Shown here piece by piece: positions 38,535-49,239 of a stretch of 64,000 nt of DNA. Source of the stretch: Coxiella endosymbiont of Amblyomma sculptum (GTDB lineage Bacteria; Pseudomonadota; Gammaproteobacteria; Coxiellales; Coxiellaceae); contig NZ_CP033868.1 of the NCBI RefSeq assembly GCF_009883795.1, forward strand, positions 555,501-619,500. The letters are read 5' to 3'. The notes below the pieces were generated by a model. It searched no databases. It saw nothing but the letters and a program-made list of their open reading frames with translations, and was not told the DNA's origin. Made by a program: the position numbers and the translations under genes. Position 1 is the first letter of the stretch. Each line of letters starts with the position of its first letter.

Positions 38535-40268
38535 TTATTTATGGATTATGGGTTGGATGTAATCTACCAAAAGTTGTAATTTCTTACGTCCTCGAAATTC
38601 ATTGACATTTAATCGATAGACCAAGCGAACATACCTACAGCGTAAGTCAGGCCTTTCCTTCGCATTGATATGAAATACAAACCCCTCCAAATAATGCTCC
38701 ATTTTAGAAATTTGTAAAATCAATTTCAAATGCTGTTGACGAATAATTTTTTGATTAATCAATTTGAAATACCCATCAAATGTGGGTTCAGGAAATCCTT
38801 GTCCCCAAGGCTCAGCTTGTTCTATTAATTCAGCAAACTCAAGAGTTAATTCCTTTGAAGTTAATGTTCCATCAGTTATCAGTTTCGGTCGTAAGTTTTT
38901 TTCTCCAAAACATCTGTTGACTTCTTCAGAAAATGCTTGTTGAAATTCTGTATATCGATCTAAAGATATACTAAGACCTGCTGCCATAGCATGCCCTCCA
39001 AATTTCTTTATTAATTCCGGATTTCTGATGGAAATCGTCTCTAATATGTTACAGATGTGTAGCCCGGAAACAGATCGAGCAGATCCTTGTAACATGTTAT
39101 CGTGTATTTTTGAGAACGCAATGGTAGGTCGGTGTATACGCTCTCTTACTTGAGAGGCGATTAATCCTATTATACCTTGGTGCCATTCTTCTCGATACAA
39201 ACAAACCCCGGGGGGTGGTGGTTGATTCGTATCGAATCGATCGATAAAACTGAATGCCTCTTTTTGCATTCGAGACGCAATAACACGCCTCTTTTGATTC
39301 AAATTGTCTAATCGATGGGCAATGTATAAAGCCGTTTTTTTATTGTCTGCTAATAAACAATCGACACCTAAACTCATATCTTCCAAACGTCCTGCTGCAT
39401 TTAATCGTGGACCAATAGAAAAACCGAGATCAGAAGTCCGTAATCGTTCTCGTTTACGTCCGGATACTTCTAATAGTGCCAGTACTCCTTCATGAGCTTT
39501 TCCTGCTCGAATACGTTGCAATCCTTGATATACTAGTATACGGTTGTTTTTGTCTAGTGGGACAACATCGGCTATTGTACCAAGAGCGACAAAATCTAAG
39601 AACTTTGCCATATTGGGATAGTGTAGTCCACACCGATCGAACCAATTATTTTTTTTTAATTCTGCACGCAATGCCAACATGAGATAAAAAGACACTCCCA
39701 CACCGGATAAACATTTGCTGGGAAATGCATCCTCTTTACAATTGGGATTTACAATAGCGCAAGCGGGAGGTAATGGATCGTTGGGTAAATGGTGATCTGT
39801 AATCAATACATCGATTCCTAGTTGATTTGCTTTCACTACTCCTGGATAACTGGAAATTCCGTTGTCGACTGTGACGATTAAATTGGGACGTTTAGCGGAA
39901 GCTATTTCTACAATTTTTGTTGTTAATCCATAACCACAAGTAAATCGATTAGGAATTAAATAAGAAATATTTTTCATTCCAAATTCACGCAATGCTCTTA
40001 TCATCAAAGCGGTACTCGTAGCGCCGTCTGTATCAAAATCTCCAATGACTACAGTATTTTGTTGTTTCTTTAAAGCAAGCATTAATCTTTTTGTTGCTTG
40101 AGTAATACCGGATAGCAAAGAAAAGGATAGTAAGCTTCTTAGTTCTCGGGACAGTTCTTCAGGTGAACTAATATTTCTTGCCAGATAAATACGCTGAAGA
40201 ACTGGATGTAAATGTGTAAGATTTTTATTTAACTTTAATACTTTACGTCGAATAATTTCTTTATTCAA
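38535..40268 (-). CDS. recJ: Single-stranded-DNA exonuclease RecJ
   Basis: 5'-3' exonuclease on single-stranded DNA in recombination and mismatch repair. About 577 residues. DHH-family motifs are in order: VVIGDFDTDGATSTAL (DxDxDGxT), VTVDNGISS, ITDHHLPNDPLPPA, then GPRLNAAGRLEDM, and the DHHA1 motif FGGHAMAAGLSI. The start is probably TTG 40268, since AAAGGAAA lies about 8 bases before it and the resulting N-terminus (NKEIIRRKVLK, HPVLQRIYLARNI) matches RecJ; a longer reading from TTG 40352 adds 28 residues without a counterpart. Last gene of the minus-strand run that begins at rpmF. Confidence 0.95.
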   Translation of the reverse strand: MNKEIIRRKVLKLNKNLTHLHPVLQRIYLARNISSPEELSRELRSLLSFSLLSGITQATKRLMLALKKQQNTVVIGDFDTDGATSTALMIRALREFGMKNISYLIPNRFTCGYGLTTKIVEIASAKRPNLIVTVDNGISSYPGVVKANQLGIDVLITDHHLPNDPLPPACAIVNPNCKEDAFPSKCLSGVGVSFYLMLALRAELKKNNWFDRCGLHYPNMAKFLDFVALGTIADVVPLDKNNRILVYQGLQRIRAGKAHEGVLALLEVSGRKRERLRTSDLGFSIGPRLNAAGRLEDMSLGVDCLLADNKKTALYIAHRLDNLNQKRRVIASRMQKEAFSFIDRFDTNQPPPPGVCLYREEWHQGIIGLIASQVRERIHRPTIAFSKIHDNMLQGSARSVSGLHICNILETISIRNPELIKKFGGHAMAAGLSISLDRYTEFQQAFSEEVNRCFGEKNLRPKLITDGTLTSKELTLEFAELIEQAEPWGQGFPEPTFDGYFKLINQKIIRQQHLKLILQISKMEHYLEGFVFHINAKERPDLRCRYVRLVYRLNVNEFRGRKKLQLLVDYIQPIIHK

Positions 40269-40384
40269 AACAGCATTTCCTTTTGGTAGTATAGAATTTG
40301 TGTTTGAAGATATTAGGTTATGCTTTAGATGCTTTGTACGAAAAGAAAACAATAAAAAATTAAGAAATTTCGCATGAAACCGTT

Positions 40385-41176
40385 CTAAGAACGATTAGAT
40401 AAAAACAAACGATAAAAATTTTCGGTAGTTTTCTTAGCGACTTCATACAGAGAGGTATTTTTCAATTTTGCGATACATTCAGCTGTATATCGTACATATT
40501 GTGGTTCGTTGTTCTTACCCCGAAACGGTACGGGGGTTAAATACGGAGCATCTGTTTCGATAAGCATTTTTTCCAAAGGAATCTGTTTGGCAACTTCGGC
40601 GACATTTCCAGCATTTTTAAAAGTTACAATACCAGAAAAAGAAATATAAAAATTCAAATTTATCGCTTGCTTTGCTGTTTCTAGGTTTTCCGTAAAACAA
40701 TGCACCACTCCACCCACTAATTCTGCTTTTTCTTCTTGCATAATCTGAATAGTGTCTGTTTGAGCGTTACGGGAATGAATGACCAAAGGCTTGTGAACCT
40801 TTATGGCAGCCTGAATATGACGACGAAATCGATCTCGCATCGTATTTAAATCGATCTCACTGCTATAAGAGCAATAGTCCAAACCTGTTTCGCCAACAGA
40901 AACTACATTAGCATGATCTACTGACTCGGCTAATTCCATCACAGTAGGCTCATGTTCTCCTTGTACTGCTTCGTTGGGGTGCAGTCCTAAACTTGCAGAA
41001 ACGTTATCGAATCGATTTGTAATTCCGATAATTTCAGGTTTATCAACCAAATTGAGACCAATACAAAGAATATACTCAATACCTTCGGTTTTTGTTTTTT
41101 CGATTAAAGATTCTAATTTTCCTCCATAACGAGTTAAGTTGAGCTTGTTTAAATGACAGTGGGAATCAACCAGCAT
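40385..41176 (-). CDS. TatD-family metal-dependent hydrolase (YcfH type)
   Basis: 263-residue TIM-barrel metalloenzyme of the TatD DNase family. Metal ligands are visible: DSHCHL at the start, GETGLDYC, VIHSRNAQ, VVHCFTENLE and ETDAPYLTPVPFRGK. Substrate in the cell is not established; relatives show 3'-5' exonuclease or deoxyribonuclease activity. It overlaps the end of holB by 11 bases, the same holB-ycfH order seen in E. coli, which favours the YcfH ortholog over TatD itself. Confidence 0.93.
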   Translation of the reverse strand: MLVDSHCHLNKLNLTRYGGKLESLIEKTKTEGIEYILCIGLNLVDKPEIIGITNRFDNVSASLGLHPNEAVQGEHEPTVMELAESVDHANVVSVGETGLDYCSYSSEIDLNTMRDRFRRHIQAAIKVHKPLVIHSRNAQTDTIQIMQEEKAELVGGVVHCFTENLETAKQAINLNFYISFSGIVTFKNAGNVAEVAKQIPLEKMLIETDAPYLTPVPFRGKNNEPQYVRYTAECIAKLKNTSLYEVAKKTTENFYRLFLSNRS

Positions 41177-42167
41177 TTTTTTTGCCTCTAAACAATATTA
41201 AAAAAATTTCTTCCAAAAGCAATTGGAAATTTATCTTTACTGAACCTGCAATCACCTGCCAAGTTTCCTGCAATTGTCGCAATACTTCAAGTAGATTTTC
41301 CTGAGACAAGACAGATGAAAATTTCTGAAGAATTGGAAGGCAGTCTGTATTTAGGATAAAATCTGAACAATTGATTTGAAAGCGCAAAATGTCCATAAGA
41401 AGAATCGTTGTAATATATAAAACCAATTTGGCATCTTCCTTTAGCAAAATATTTACAATATCGATTGCCGATTCGTTTTGCGTAGCAGTTACTAGTAACT
41501 TTAACAAACGATTTCGTAATGAAAAGTAATTTAAACGTTCCAATTTTATCGCTTTCAATGGGGAATTATACGCCAAACTCAAAAGTTGAGATGCTTTACT
41601 TTTATTTTTAATTTGTTTTTTTACCCATTGTAGAATTTTTGGATCAGCGCAAGTTCTAAATTCAATCCGTTGGCATCGACTAAGAACGGTTTGAGGTAAG
41701 ATCCTTGGACGATGGGTAACTAACATTAAAAGTATAGTTCCCAAGGGTTCTTCTAACGTTTTTAGAAAAGCATTCGCTGCCGACCGATTCATCAATTCAG
41801 CGGACGAAAGAATTGCTACCTGGTAGTGATTTCGTTGTGCAGTTTGGTTGAGTGCAGCGGCTAGTTCTCGGATTTGTGTTACTTTAACAGCGTGACCCCC
41901 TTCTTTCAAATCAACCGTAAAAAAATCGGGATGATTGCCTGAACGAAATAATTGGCAATCTCTACACCTCCCACAGGCTTGTGTTTCGTTGCATTCACAA
42001 AGAACCAATTCTGCTACAGACTTAGCAAACATTAGCTTACCCAAACCACGACTACCCGATAAAAGCAAAGCGTGAGGCATACGTTTTTTCTGAAGATAAG
42101 TTAAAATTTTCTCCCATTGTTTCTGTTGCCATGGATAAATCCCATTTTTGTTCTCAATGTCTAGCAT
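41166..42167 (-). CDS. holB: DNA polymerase III subunit delta prime
   Basis: Clamp-loader subunit of 333 residues. AAA+ fold with a modified P-loop ([18 protein letters not shown]), the four-cysteine zinc module ([15 protein letters not shown]) after it, [13 protein letters not shown] as sensor region, and the SRC-type segment [10 protein letters not shown]. It overlaps tmk upstream by seven bases and tatD downstream by 11 bases, so tmk-holB-tatD form a tight translational unit. Confidence 0.95.
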   Translation of the reverse strand: MLDIENKNGIYPWQQKQWEKILTYLQKKRMPHALLLSGSRGLGKLMFAKSVAELVLCECNETQACGRCRDCQLFRSGNHPDFFTVDLKEGGHAVKVTQIRELAAALNQTAQRNHYQVAILSSAELMNRSAANAFLKTLEEPLGTILLMLVTHRPRILPQTVLSRCQRIEFRTCADPKILQWVKKQIKNKSKASQLLSLAYNSPLKAIKLERLNYFSLRNRLLKLLVTATQNESAIDIVNILLKEDAKLVLYITTILLMDILRFQINCSDFILNTDCLPILQKFSSVLSQENLLEVLRQLQETWQVIAGSVKINFQLLLEEIFLILFRGKKNAG

Positions 42168-42814
42168 TTTTTATGTTCCGAGAAGTCTTCTAACAATCGA
42201 TCGATCGCTTTCCGTAATTGCTGTCTGATTCTCAATAAATCGTGATCTGCATGAATTATCTGAAATCTTTTAAGATTACATACTGCCTGAGTAAGATAAC
42301 TTTTCCTTACCCGCTCAAAAAATTCTAGACCTTCTGTTTCGATACGATCCCTTACTCCTCGATTTTTTGCTCGATCTAACCCCACTGAAATAGGAGCATC
42401 CAGAAGAAAAGTGACGTCAGGTTCTAGGTCTCCTTGAACCCACCGTGTCAACTTCCTAAGATGTCCAATCGGAATACCACGCCCACCGCCTTGATAAGCA
42501 AAACTTGAATCGGTAAATCGATCGGATAACGCCCATTTACCTTGACGTAAAGCCGGTAAAATCACTCGTGTGATGTTCTGCGCGCGCCCAGCAAATATTA
42601 ACAGCAATTCGGTATTCGAACACATTATTTCTTTGTGATGTTGAAGCAAAACACTACGAATAGCTTCAGCAATGGGGGTTCCTCCAGGCTCTCGAGTGAC
42701 AACATAAGCAATATGAGCAATGTCCAAACATTTGCAAACATATTGCAGTGCTGTAGTTTTTCCCATTCCTTCAATTCCTTCGAAAGAAATAAAACGTCCT
42801 TTTTTGTTTTCCAT
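42161..42814 (-). CDS. tmk: Thymidylate kinase
   Basis: Phosphorylates dTMP to dTDP. 217 residues: P-loop [16 protein letters not shown] (usual form GxDGxGKTT, here EGMGKTT), the DRF/H-type motif [28 protein letters not shown] and the lid arginines in [14 protein letters not shown] (E. coli-type). It lies 44 bases downstream of mltG and overlaps holB by seven bases. Confidence 0.96.
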   Translation of the reverse strand: MENKKGRFISFEGIEGMGKTTALQYVCKCLDIAHIAYVVTREPGGTPIAEAIRSVLLQHHKEIMCSNTELLLIFAGRAQNITRVILPALRQGKWALSDRFTDSSFAYQGGGRGIPIGHLRKLTRWVQGDLEPDVTFLLDAPISVGLDRAKNRGVRDRIETEGLEFFERVRKSYLTQAVCNLKRFQIIHADHDLLRIRQQLRKAIDRLLEDFSEHKKC

Positions 42815-42858
42815 ATTTTTCCTTATTTTATTTCTGTTTGATGTTTATAGAGAGCAGA

Positions 42859-43893
42859 TTATGATGATTTCTTATCGTTTTTTCTCTGCTGGTATTTTTT
42901 TATAGCGATACGATGAGATCGATAGGTGTTTGAAAATACATGGTTTCCATCCCCTCGCGCTACATAATACAAAGTGTTTCCTGAGTCAGGATTGACAGAA
43001 GCCCAAATAGATCTATACGACGGCATGTCAATTGGTGTAGGAGGCAATCCGTGGTTTCGATATGTATTGTATGGTGTAGGAGCAATAAGATCCTTTTTGG
43101 TAATCGGCCTGCTATAAGGAAAATCCAATCCATACAAAATCGTAGGATCTACTTGCAAAAGCATACTTTTCTTTAGACGACGTAAAATTACTCCAGAAAT
43201 TTCGACATACTCTTTGGGAGATGCGGTTTCCTTTTCTATTAAGGAAGCGACAATAAGTGCTTGATAAGGGTTTTTATAAGGTAAATTTTTGGATCGTTTC
43301 TTCCAGATCTTCTGTAAAACTGTTTGCATCCGACTGTGAGCTTGATGTAGGATTTGCAAATCGGTCTCCCCCCAAGTGAAGAAATAGGTATCAGGGAAGA
43401 ACAATCCTTCAGGATTATGGTTGTCTCCTAGACTCTCCATAATTTTTCGATTATTTAACTTATTAATTGTGTGTTGAATGTAGGGATTTTCTGATAGCGC
43501 TTTCTTGACTTGACGAAAAGTCCATCCTTCGATAAATGTGATTCTTCGTTGTTTTGTGTTTCCTGTTATAATTTCGTTCAATAGCTTTTGAGGGGTTGTA
43601 GTGTTTACTATTTGATACTCTCCCGCCCTTAATAAGGGTGCGCTCCCTGTAAAGCGAGCTAAAAAAACAAGAATCTTTGGGTTTCGTATTAAATTTCGTT
43701 TAAACAGACAGCAAGACAAGAAACGAATTCCTGTTCCTGAAGGAACTTTAACGGTGGTTTCCGTACATTTCGTTTTTGTTTTCCCGTACATAGGAACGTA
43801 GGAAAAACCATACCATACAACAATAAACCAAATTCCCAAGACTAAAACAAAAACTGTCGCAATAGAAGAGACAATTTTCTTAAACAAGAACAT
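42859..43893 (-). CDS. mltG: Endolytic murein transglycosylase MltG
   Basis: Membrane-anchored enzyme that ends growing glycan strands. 344 residues: an N-terminal helix (IVSSIATVFVLVLGIWFIVVW, shown only in part here), a LysM-like domain, and the YceG catalytic domain with the key glutamate in ASLIEKETASPKEY followed by LQVDPTILYGL and YNTYRNHGLPPTPI. Seven bases separate it from the fabF stop; pabC, which lies between them in E. coli, is missing. Together with mltB it shows glycan trimming is retained. Confidence 0.95.
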   Translation of the reverse strand: MFLFKKIVSSIATVFVLVLGIWFIVVWYGFSYVPMYGKTKTKCTETTVKVPSGTGIRFLSCCLFKRNLIRNPKILVFLARFTGSAPLLRAGEYQIVNTTTPQKLLNEIITGNTKQRRITFIEGWTFRQVKKALSENPYIQHTINKLNNRKIMESLGDNHNPEGLFFPDTYFFTWGETDLQILHQAHSRMQTVLQKIWKKRSKNLPYKNPYQALIVASLIEKETASPKEYVEISGVILRRLKKSMLLQVDPTILYGLDFPYSRPITKKDLIAPTPYNTYRNHGLPPTPIDMPSYRSIWASVNPDSGNTLYYVARGDGNHVFSNTYRSHRIAIKKYQQRKNDKKSS

Positions 43894-43900
43894 GAAAAAT

Positions 43901-45139
43901 TTAAGCCTTTTTCAAAACTAATGTACCATTGGTTCCTCCAAATCCAAAAGAGTTTGACATCACTGTAGTGATGTTCATTTCTCGTGCTGTTTTAGGAACA
44001 AAATCCAAATCACAATCTTCATCTGAGTGTTCTAAATTAATTGTTGGAGGCACTACACTGTCTCGGATAGCCAAAACTGAAATTACCGTTTCAACCGCGC
44101 CTGAAGCTCCTAACATATGACCCATCATTGATTTTGTAGAGCTTACAGACAATTTATAAGCGTGGTCTCCAAAAGTTTTTTTGATAGCCAATGCTTCAAG
44201 ATGGTCTGCCGCTTGTGTAGAAGTACCGTGGGCGTTAACGTAATCTACCGATTCAGGAGTGATCTGAGCGTCAGCCAATGAATTTTTCATGCAGGTATGA
44301 AATCCTTCACCACCCAAATCCGGTGTTGTCATGTGAAAAGCATCGCTGCTCATTCCAAATCCAATAATTTCCGCGCAGATGGGAGCTCCGCGCTTTTTTG
44401 CGTATTCCAATTCTTCTAATACTACTGAAGCAGCTCCTTCACCCAATACAAATCCGTCTCTATCTTTATCCCAAGGGCGACTGGCTTTCTCAGGTTCTTC
44501 ATTGCGAACCGAAAGTGCTCGAATAGCCGAAAATCCACCAACTCCCAAAGCCGTTGTAGCCATCTCACTACCCCCCGCAATCATTGCATCTGCATCATTA
44601 TACGCAATGATTCTAGCGGCATGACCAATATTATGAAGGCCTGTAGCACAAGCGGTAACAAGAGAAATATTGGGTCCTCTCAAATTATAGTTTATAGATA
44701 TTATTCCAGATGCCATGTTTATAATAGCACCAGGTATAAAAAAAGGAGAAATTTTTCGCGGCCCTTTACGCAGCATAATTTGATGATATCTTTCGATCCA
44801 AGGCATTCCACCAATTCCAGAGCCGATTGCAACACCCACTCTGGAAGCATTACTTTCATCAATGACAAGACCAGAATTTTCAATAGCTTGTCGCGATGCT
44901 TCAACAGCAAACTGGACAAAGACATCAGTATGTCGCACATCTTTAGACTCTAAAGATAAATGCGGATTAAAGTTTTTTACTTCTGCTGCGATTTTTGTGG
45001 GAAAACCAGAGGTATCAAAACGAGTTATACGAGTCACACCACTTCTTCCCTTTAAAAGGGAAGACCACATTTCAGAAACACTATTTCCTACAGGAGTCAC
45101 CACTCCCAATCCGGTTATTACAACACGCCTCCCCTTCAC
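43901..45139 (-). CDS. fabF: 3-Oxoacyl-ACP synthase II
   Basis: Condensing enzyme that lengthens acyl chains. About 412 residues with the active cysteine in VTACATGLHNIGH and the two histidines in VNAHGTSTQAAD and KSMMGHMLGASGA, and the C-terminal NSFGFGGTN loop. I take GTG 45139 (MKGRRVVITGLGVV) as the start because the family begins there; the longer frame from 45232 would run back into acpP and has no counterpart. 49 bases follow the acpP stop. Confidence 0.96.
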   Translation of the reverse strand: MKGRRVVITGLGVVTPVGNSVSEMWSSLLKGRSGVTRITRFDTSGFPTKIAAEVKNFNPHLSLESKDVRHTDVFVQFAVEASRQAIENSGLVIDESNASRVGVAIGSGIGGMPWIERYHQIMLRKGPRKISPFFIPGAIINMASGIISINYNLRGPNISLVTACATGLHNIGHAARIIAYNDADAMIAGGSEMATTALGVGGFSAIRALSVRNEEPEKASRPWDKDRDGFVLGEGAASVVLEELEYAKKRGAPICAEIIGFGMSSDAFHMTTPDLGGEGFHTCMKNSLADAQITPESVDYVNAHGTSTQAADHLEALAIKKTFGDHAYKLSVSSTKSMMGHMLGASGAVETVISVLAIRDSVVPPTINLEHSDEDCDLDFVPKTAREMNITTVMSNSFGFGGTNGTLVLKKA

Positions 45140-45188
45140 CAACCTAGAGCGCTCCCCGGAAATTATCAAAAAAAGACATACTTCTACA

Positions 45189-45440
45189 TCAAGCAATGGA
45201 TTCATTTGAGGAGTGCGATTTAATATAATCAATCGCTTGTTGAACAGTCGTAAGTTTCTCTGCCTCTTCGTCAGGAATTTCAGTATCGAATTGTTCTTCT
45301 AACGCCATTACCAATTCAACTGTATCCAGAGAATCGGCCCCAAGATCATCTACAAACGAAGATTCATTGGTCACTTCCTCTTCCTTCACTCCCAATTGTT
45401 CAACGATAATCTTTCTAACTCGTTCTTCAACTGTCGCCAT
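45189..45440 (-). CDS. acpP: Acyl carrier protein
   Basis: Carries growing acyl chains on a phosphopantetheine arm. 83 residues, acidic, with the attachment serine in [19 protein letters not shown] and the normal helix pattern. The C-terminal tail (SHSSNESIA) is a few residues longer than in E. coli (78). A good purine-rich site (GGGAGCCGAGAG) precedes ATG 45440. It lies in the usual fabG-acpP-fabF order. Confidence 0.98.
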   Translation of the reverse strand: MATVEERVRKIIVEQLGVKEEEVTNESSFVDDLGADSLDTVELVMALEEQFDTEIPDEEAEKLTTVQQAIDYIKSHSSNESIA

Positions 45441-45516
45441 ATCTCTCGGCTCCCTTTCTCAAAAAACCAAATAAGTGAATCAAAAATAGTAACATTTTTC
45501 CGCCTATATTCAAATT

Positions 45517-46263
45517 CTATACCATACACATTCCACCGTTAATATGCAATGTTTCTCCTGTTATATATCCGGATTTTTCAGAAGCCAGATAAACTACGGC
45601 GTTGGCAATTTCTTTCGGAAGCCCCATACGTTGCATTGGAATCCGAGAAAAAATAAACTGTTTTTGTTTTTTTGATAATTTTTTTGTCATTTCTGTTTTA
45701 ATAAATCCAGGAGCAACGCAATTCGCGGTAATACCGTAAGTAGCGTATTCCATAGCAACAACTTTTGTAAGTCCAATAAGACCAGATTTAGCAGCTACAT
45801 AGTTTGCTTGTCCTATATTCCCCATAACTGCCGACACAGAAGTGATATTTATAATTCGACCCCAGTGATTTTTAATCATTGGCTTTAGGCAAGATTTGAT
45901 CAAATAAAAAACACCATATAAATTGGTTTCGATAACAGACTTCCAATCTTTGTACTTCATACGTAGTATAATACTATCGCGAATGATTCCAGCGTTATTG
46001 ATTAGAATATGCGGAGGACCAAAATCTTCTCGCATCCGAGACAAGACAAGTGGTATGGATTTTTGATCACAAACATCCAAAACATACCCTCTTCCTTGAA
46101 CATTTTTTTCAGATAAAAAATGAGTAACTTTAGAAGCAGTGTCTTCAGAAGTAGCGGTTCCAAGAATAATAATATTCTTTCGAAGACTCAACTTTTTGAC
46201 AATAGCTAATCCAATTCCACGAGATGCACCTGTAACCAATACAACTTTCCTTTTAAAGGACAT
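45517..46263 (-). CDS. fabG: 3-Oxoacyl-ACP reductase
   Basis: NADPH-dependent reductase of fatty-acid synthesis. 248-residue short-chain dehydrogenase: GASRGIGLAI for the cofactor, NNAGI, catalytic serine in ITSVSAVMGN, and YVAAKSG with the tyrosine and lysine, then PGFIKTEMTKKL and the C-terminal GETLHINGGMCMV. All active residues intact. 31 bases follow the fabD stop; 76 bases then lead to acpP, long enough for an internal promoter, though none is obvious. Confidence 0.97.
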   Translation of the reverse strand: MSFKRKVVLVTGASRGIGLAIVKKLSLRKNIIILGTATSEDTASKVTHFLSEKNVQGRGYVLDVCDQKSIPLVLSRMREDFGPPHILINNAGIIRDSIILRMKYKDWKSVIETNLYGVFYLIKSCLKPMIKNHWGRIINITSVSAVMGNIGQANYVAAKSGLIGLTKVVAMEYATYGITANCVAPGFIKTEMTKKLSKKQKQFIFSRIPMQRMGLPKEIANAVVYLASEKSGYITGETLHINGGMCMV

Positions 46264-46294
46264 ATTACTTTCAGTTCTTATCTAAAAATTTATT

Positions 46295-47233
46295 CTATTT
46301 TACGAGTTTAATAGCGGATAAAATTAGTTTTGTAACTGTAAGCGGAAATGTTTTGCTTTGACATTCGATACGCTTATTTAAGTCCAATAATGTGTGACCC
46401 ACCCCACACTCTCCAAAAAACTTTATACCTTGTCTTACCATTTTCTGTATGGTTTCTACCCATCGTACAGGACTAACAAGTTGTTTAATCAGAGCGTGAC
46501 GAATCGCTTCAATTCTGTAATGTTCTGATGTATCTACATTATGAATTACAGGAATCTTCGGCGAGGTTATACTTGTCTTGGCTAAATCATACGAAAAGCG
46601 TTTGGCTGCCGGATTCATTAAAGAAGAATGAGAGGGAACACTAACGGGAATACGTTTGGCAATTTTGGCGCCCTGAATTCGAGCTGATACAAGAGCACGA
46701 TTCACTGCTGATACTTCTCCCGATATTACAATTTGAACAGGAGAATTCAGATTAGCGGGGGAAACCACCGAATTTTGAGACGATTCTTTACAGATCGCTC
46801 TAATTTGCAATTCGCTCAATCCAATAATAACTCCCATCGCTCCTTCTTCGATAGGTACTGCTTCTTGCATATAGCGTCCCCTATTTTTTACTAGTCGAAT
46901 AGCATCTGTAAATTGTAACGCTTCCGCACAAACTAAGGCTGTATATTCTCCTAAACTATGTCCCGCCATAACTTTAGGTAGAGGACCACCTAGAATTTCC
47001 CAACATCGAAAAACAGCTACGCCCGCCGCTAGAAGAGCTGGTTGTGTGTATTGAGTTTGATCCAATTTTTCTCTAGGTCCTGTTTGAGTCAACAACCACA
47101 AATCGTATCCTAAAGCAGAAGATGCTTCACAAAACGTTTCTCTAACGACAACTTGTTCTTTTGCCAGTTCTCTGAGCATTCCAAGATGCTGAGACCCTTG
47201 TCCAGGAAATATTAAAGCAAATGGTTGAGGCAT
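46295..47233 (-). CDS. fabD: Malonyl-CoA:ACP transacylase
   Basis: Loads malonyl groups on ACP. 312 residues with FPGQGSQHLGML at the start, the active serine in AGHSLGEYTALVCAEAL, the arginine region KNRGRYMQEA and the histidine in VSVPSHSSLMNPA. Normal length. 18 bases after fabH, same operon. Confidence 0.97.
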   Translation of the reverse strand: MPQPFALIFPGQGSQHLGMLRELAKEQVVVRETFCEASSALGYDLWLLTQTGPREKLDQTQYTQPALLAAGVAVFRCWEILGGPLPKVMAGHSLGEYTALVCAEALQFTDAIRLVKNRGRYMQEAVPIEEGAMGVIIGLSELQIRAICKESSQNSVVSPANLNSPVQIVISGEVSAVNRALVSARIQGAKIAKRIPVSVPSHSSLMNPAAKRFSYDLAKTSITSPKIPVIHNVDTSEHYRIEAIRHALIKQLVSPVRWVETIQKMVRQGIKFFGECGVGHTLLDLNKRIECQSKTFPLTVTKLILSAIKLVK

Positions 47234-47251
47234 ACTCCCCCTTTTCTCTAT

Positions 47252-48214
47252 TTAGTATTTTAATAAAACAGCTCCCCACGCTAATCCTGCTCCTAAAGCT
47301 TCCAATAACAACGTTTCTCCTCGTTTTATCTTGCCAGACCGAATTGCAGTATCTAAAGCTAAAGGAATAGAAGCGGCGGAAGTATTTCCATGTTTCTCGA
47401 TAGTTAGAATAACTCTTTCTAGAGGCAAATCGAGGCGTTTAGCCATTGCTTGAATGATTCGCATATTCGCTTGGTGGGGTACTAGCCAATCGATATCCGA
47501 TTTTCTGAGTCCACTCTTTTTTACAGTCTCGTCAATGATTTCTCCTAATTTAGTTACAGCTACTTTAAAAACTTCGCTACCTCTCATCCGTAATAAAAAT
47601 TCATCCAGTTTGTGATCCCACCATATAGGATTTTTAGAAGTAATTAAGTCTGCATAATTTCCGTTGGCGTGTAAGACGGTTTTTAGAAACCCCGGTTCCT
47701 TATTAGCTTTTAAGATTACAGCTCCTGCTCCATCTCCAAATAAGATACATGTACTGCGATCTTTCCAATTTACTATTTTTGTTAACGAATCTACTCCAAT
47801 AATTAAGACAGTTTTGGCATTACCCGTACGAATGTACTGATCTGCGATGCTTAGCCCATATACAAATCCTGCGCATGCTGCGTTTAAATCAAATGCTGAA
47901 ATGTCGTTCCTTAAATGTAAGTACTTTTGGACCAAACAAGCTGTACTTGGAAAGTAATACTCTGCTGTAGTAGTTCCTACAATAACCATATCAATAGTGG
48001 AAGGATTAATTCCAGACATCTCTATCGCACGCTTAGAAGCATCAACTGCCATTGTAGTGGTACTATCATGGCTTTCATTAATGATATGTCGTTCCCTCAC
48101 TCCAACTCGCCTCACTATCCATTCGTCTGAAGTTTCCACCATACGTTCTAAATCCGAATTTCTGAGAATTTTCTCTGGAACATAACTACCGATTCCTTGA
48201 ATGCGCGAGTACAT
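47252..48214 (-). CDS. fabH: 3-Oxoacyl-ACP synthase III
   Basis: Starts fatty-acid synthesis by joining acetyl-CoA and malonyl-ACP. 320 residues; active cysteine in [12 protein letters not shown], histidine in [10 protein letters not shown] and asparagine in [14 protein letters not shown]. The start [16 protein letters not shown] fits the family. Two bases after the plsX stop, so coupled translation is likely. Confidence 0.97.
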   Translation of the reverse strand: MYSRIQGIGSYVPEKILRNSDLERMVETSDEWIVRRVGVRERHIINESHDSTTTMAVDASKRAIEMSGINPSTIDMVIVGTTTAEYYFPSTACLVQKYLHLRNDISAFDLNAACAGFVYGLSIADQYIRTGNAKTVLIIGVDSLTKIVNWKDRSTCILFGDGAGAVILKANKEPGFLKTVLHANGNYADLITSKNPIWWDHKLDEFLLRMRGSEVFKVAVTKLGEIIDETVKKSGLRKSDIDWLVPHQANMRIIQAMAKRLDLPLERVILTIEKHGNTSAASIPLALDTAIRSGKIKRGETLLLEALGAGLAWGAVLLKY

Positions 48215-48216
48215 TG

Positions 48217-49239
48217 TTATTTTCTACACTCCTTAAGGACACTGCCGACTTTTTCTTTAATGAGTTTCGGAATGTTTTTGTCAATCTCAAAAATGGCTTC
48301 TTCCACAGCCGAAAAGAAACCGCGAACGTTAGCACTTCCATGACTTTTAATCACAATCGCATTTAAACCTAAAAAAGTTGCTCCATTATAACGTTCTGGA
48401 TCTATTTGTTGTACTAAACGTTTGAAAATAGGGATAGCGGGAAATACTGCTAATTTAGTCCACCAGGCTTCTTTAAAAGCCGATCGGGCATATTGAGTAA
48501 TTAATTTTACTATTCCTTCCGTAGCTTTCAATACAATATTCCCTACAAATCCGTCACAGACCACTACATTGGCAATGTTATCAAAGATGGAATCACCTTC
48601 TACATATCCAATATAATTAATTGCTTTGCTCCTCTCAAAAAGTTCATTGGTTTTTTTTACTAATTCATTACCTTTAGTCTCTTCTTCACCTATATTTAAT
48701 AATCCTATCTTTGGATTTGGGATGTTTTCGGAAGCTGCTACTAAAATTGATCCCATTACGGCAAATTGATATAAATTTTTGGGAGCGGAATCAACATTAG
48801 CACCTAAATCTAGAACTCGAACTTCCTGGGTATCTTTAGTGGGAAAAGAAGCAATGATAGCAGGTCGATCAATACCGGGTAAAGTTTTTAGAACATATCG
48901 GGCGGTTACCATCAGAGCTCCAGTATTTCCAGCACTAACGCAAGCTTGTGCTCGACCTTCCTTCACCAAATTTATGGCTATACGCATTGAAGAATTTTTT
49001 TTTACTCGAAGGGACTGAGAAGGGGTATCTTTCATTGTTACCTCTTCGGTAGTGTGTACAATTTTCCATCGATCTCTTATTTCGCTTCTATCTTCTTCTA
49101 CTAAAGGACGCAATTGCTCTTCTTTACCTACTAAAATTAGATTTACATTCGGATATTTCTTAAGAATTGACAACGCAGCGGGCACAACAACCTTGGGTCC
49201 AAAATCCCCTCCCATAGCATCCAACGCGATTGTTTTCAC
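48217..49239 (-). CDS. plsX: Phosphate acyltransferase PlsX
   Basis: Makes acyl-phosphate from acyl-ACP, feeding phospholipid synthesis. 340 residues with [13 protein letters not shown] at the start, [21 protein letters not shown] and [17 protein letters not shown]. Full length. It starts with GTG at the very base after the rpmF stop, so its translation must depend on ribosomes finishing rpmF. The partner acyltransferase plsY is not in the window. Confidence 0.97.
   Translation of the reverse strand: MKTIALDAMGGDFGPKVVVPAALSILKKYPNVNLILVGKEEQLRPLVEEDRSEIRDRWKIVHTTEEVTMKDTPSQSLRVKKNSSMRIAINLVKEGRAQACVSAGNTGALMVTARYVLKTLPGIDRPAIIASFPTKDTQEVRVLDLGANVDSAPKNLYQFAVMGSILVAASENIPNPKIGLLNIGEEETKGNELVKKTNELFERSKAINYIGYVEGDSIFDNIANVVVCDGFVGNIVLKATEGIVKLITQYARSAFKEAWWTKLAVFPAIPIFKRLVQQIDPERYNGATFLGLNAIVIKSHGSANVRGFFSAVEEAIFEIDKNIPKLIKEKVGSVLKECRK

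Noticed and set aside
44379-44953. Plus-strand frames of 81-110 codons opposite fabF
   Set aside because: Mirror frames of a strongly conserved gene, with no independent coding signs.
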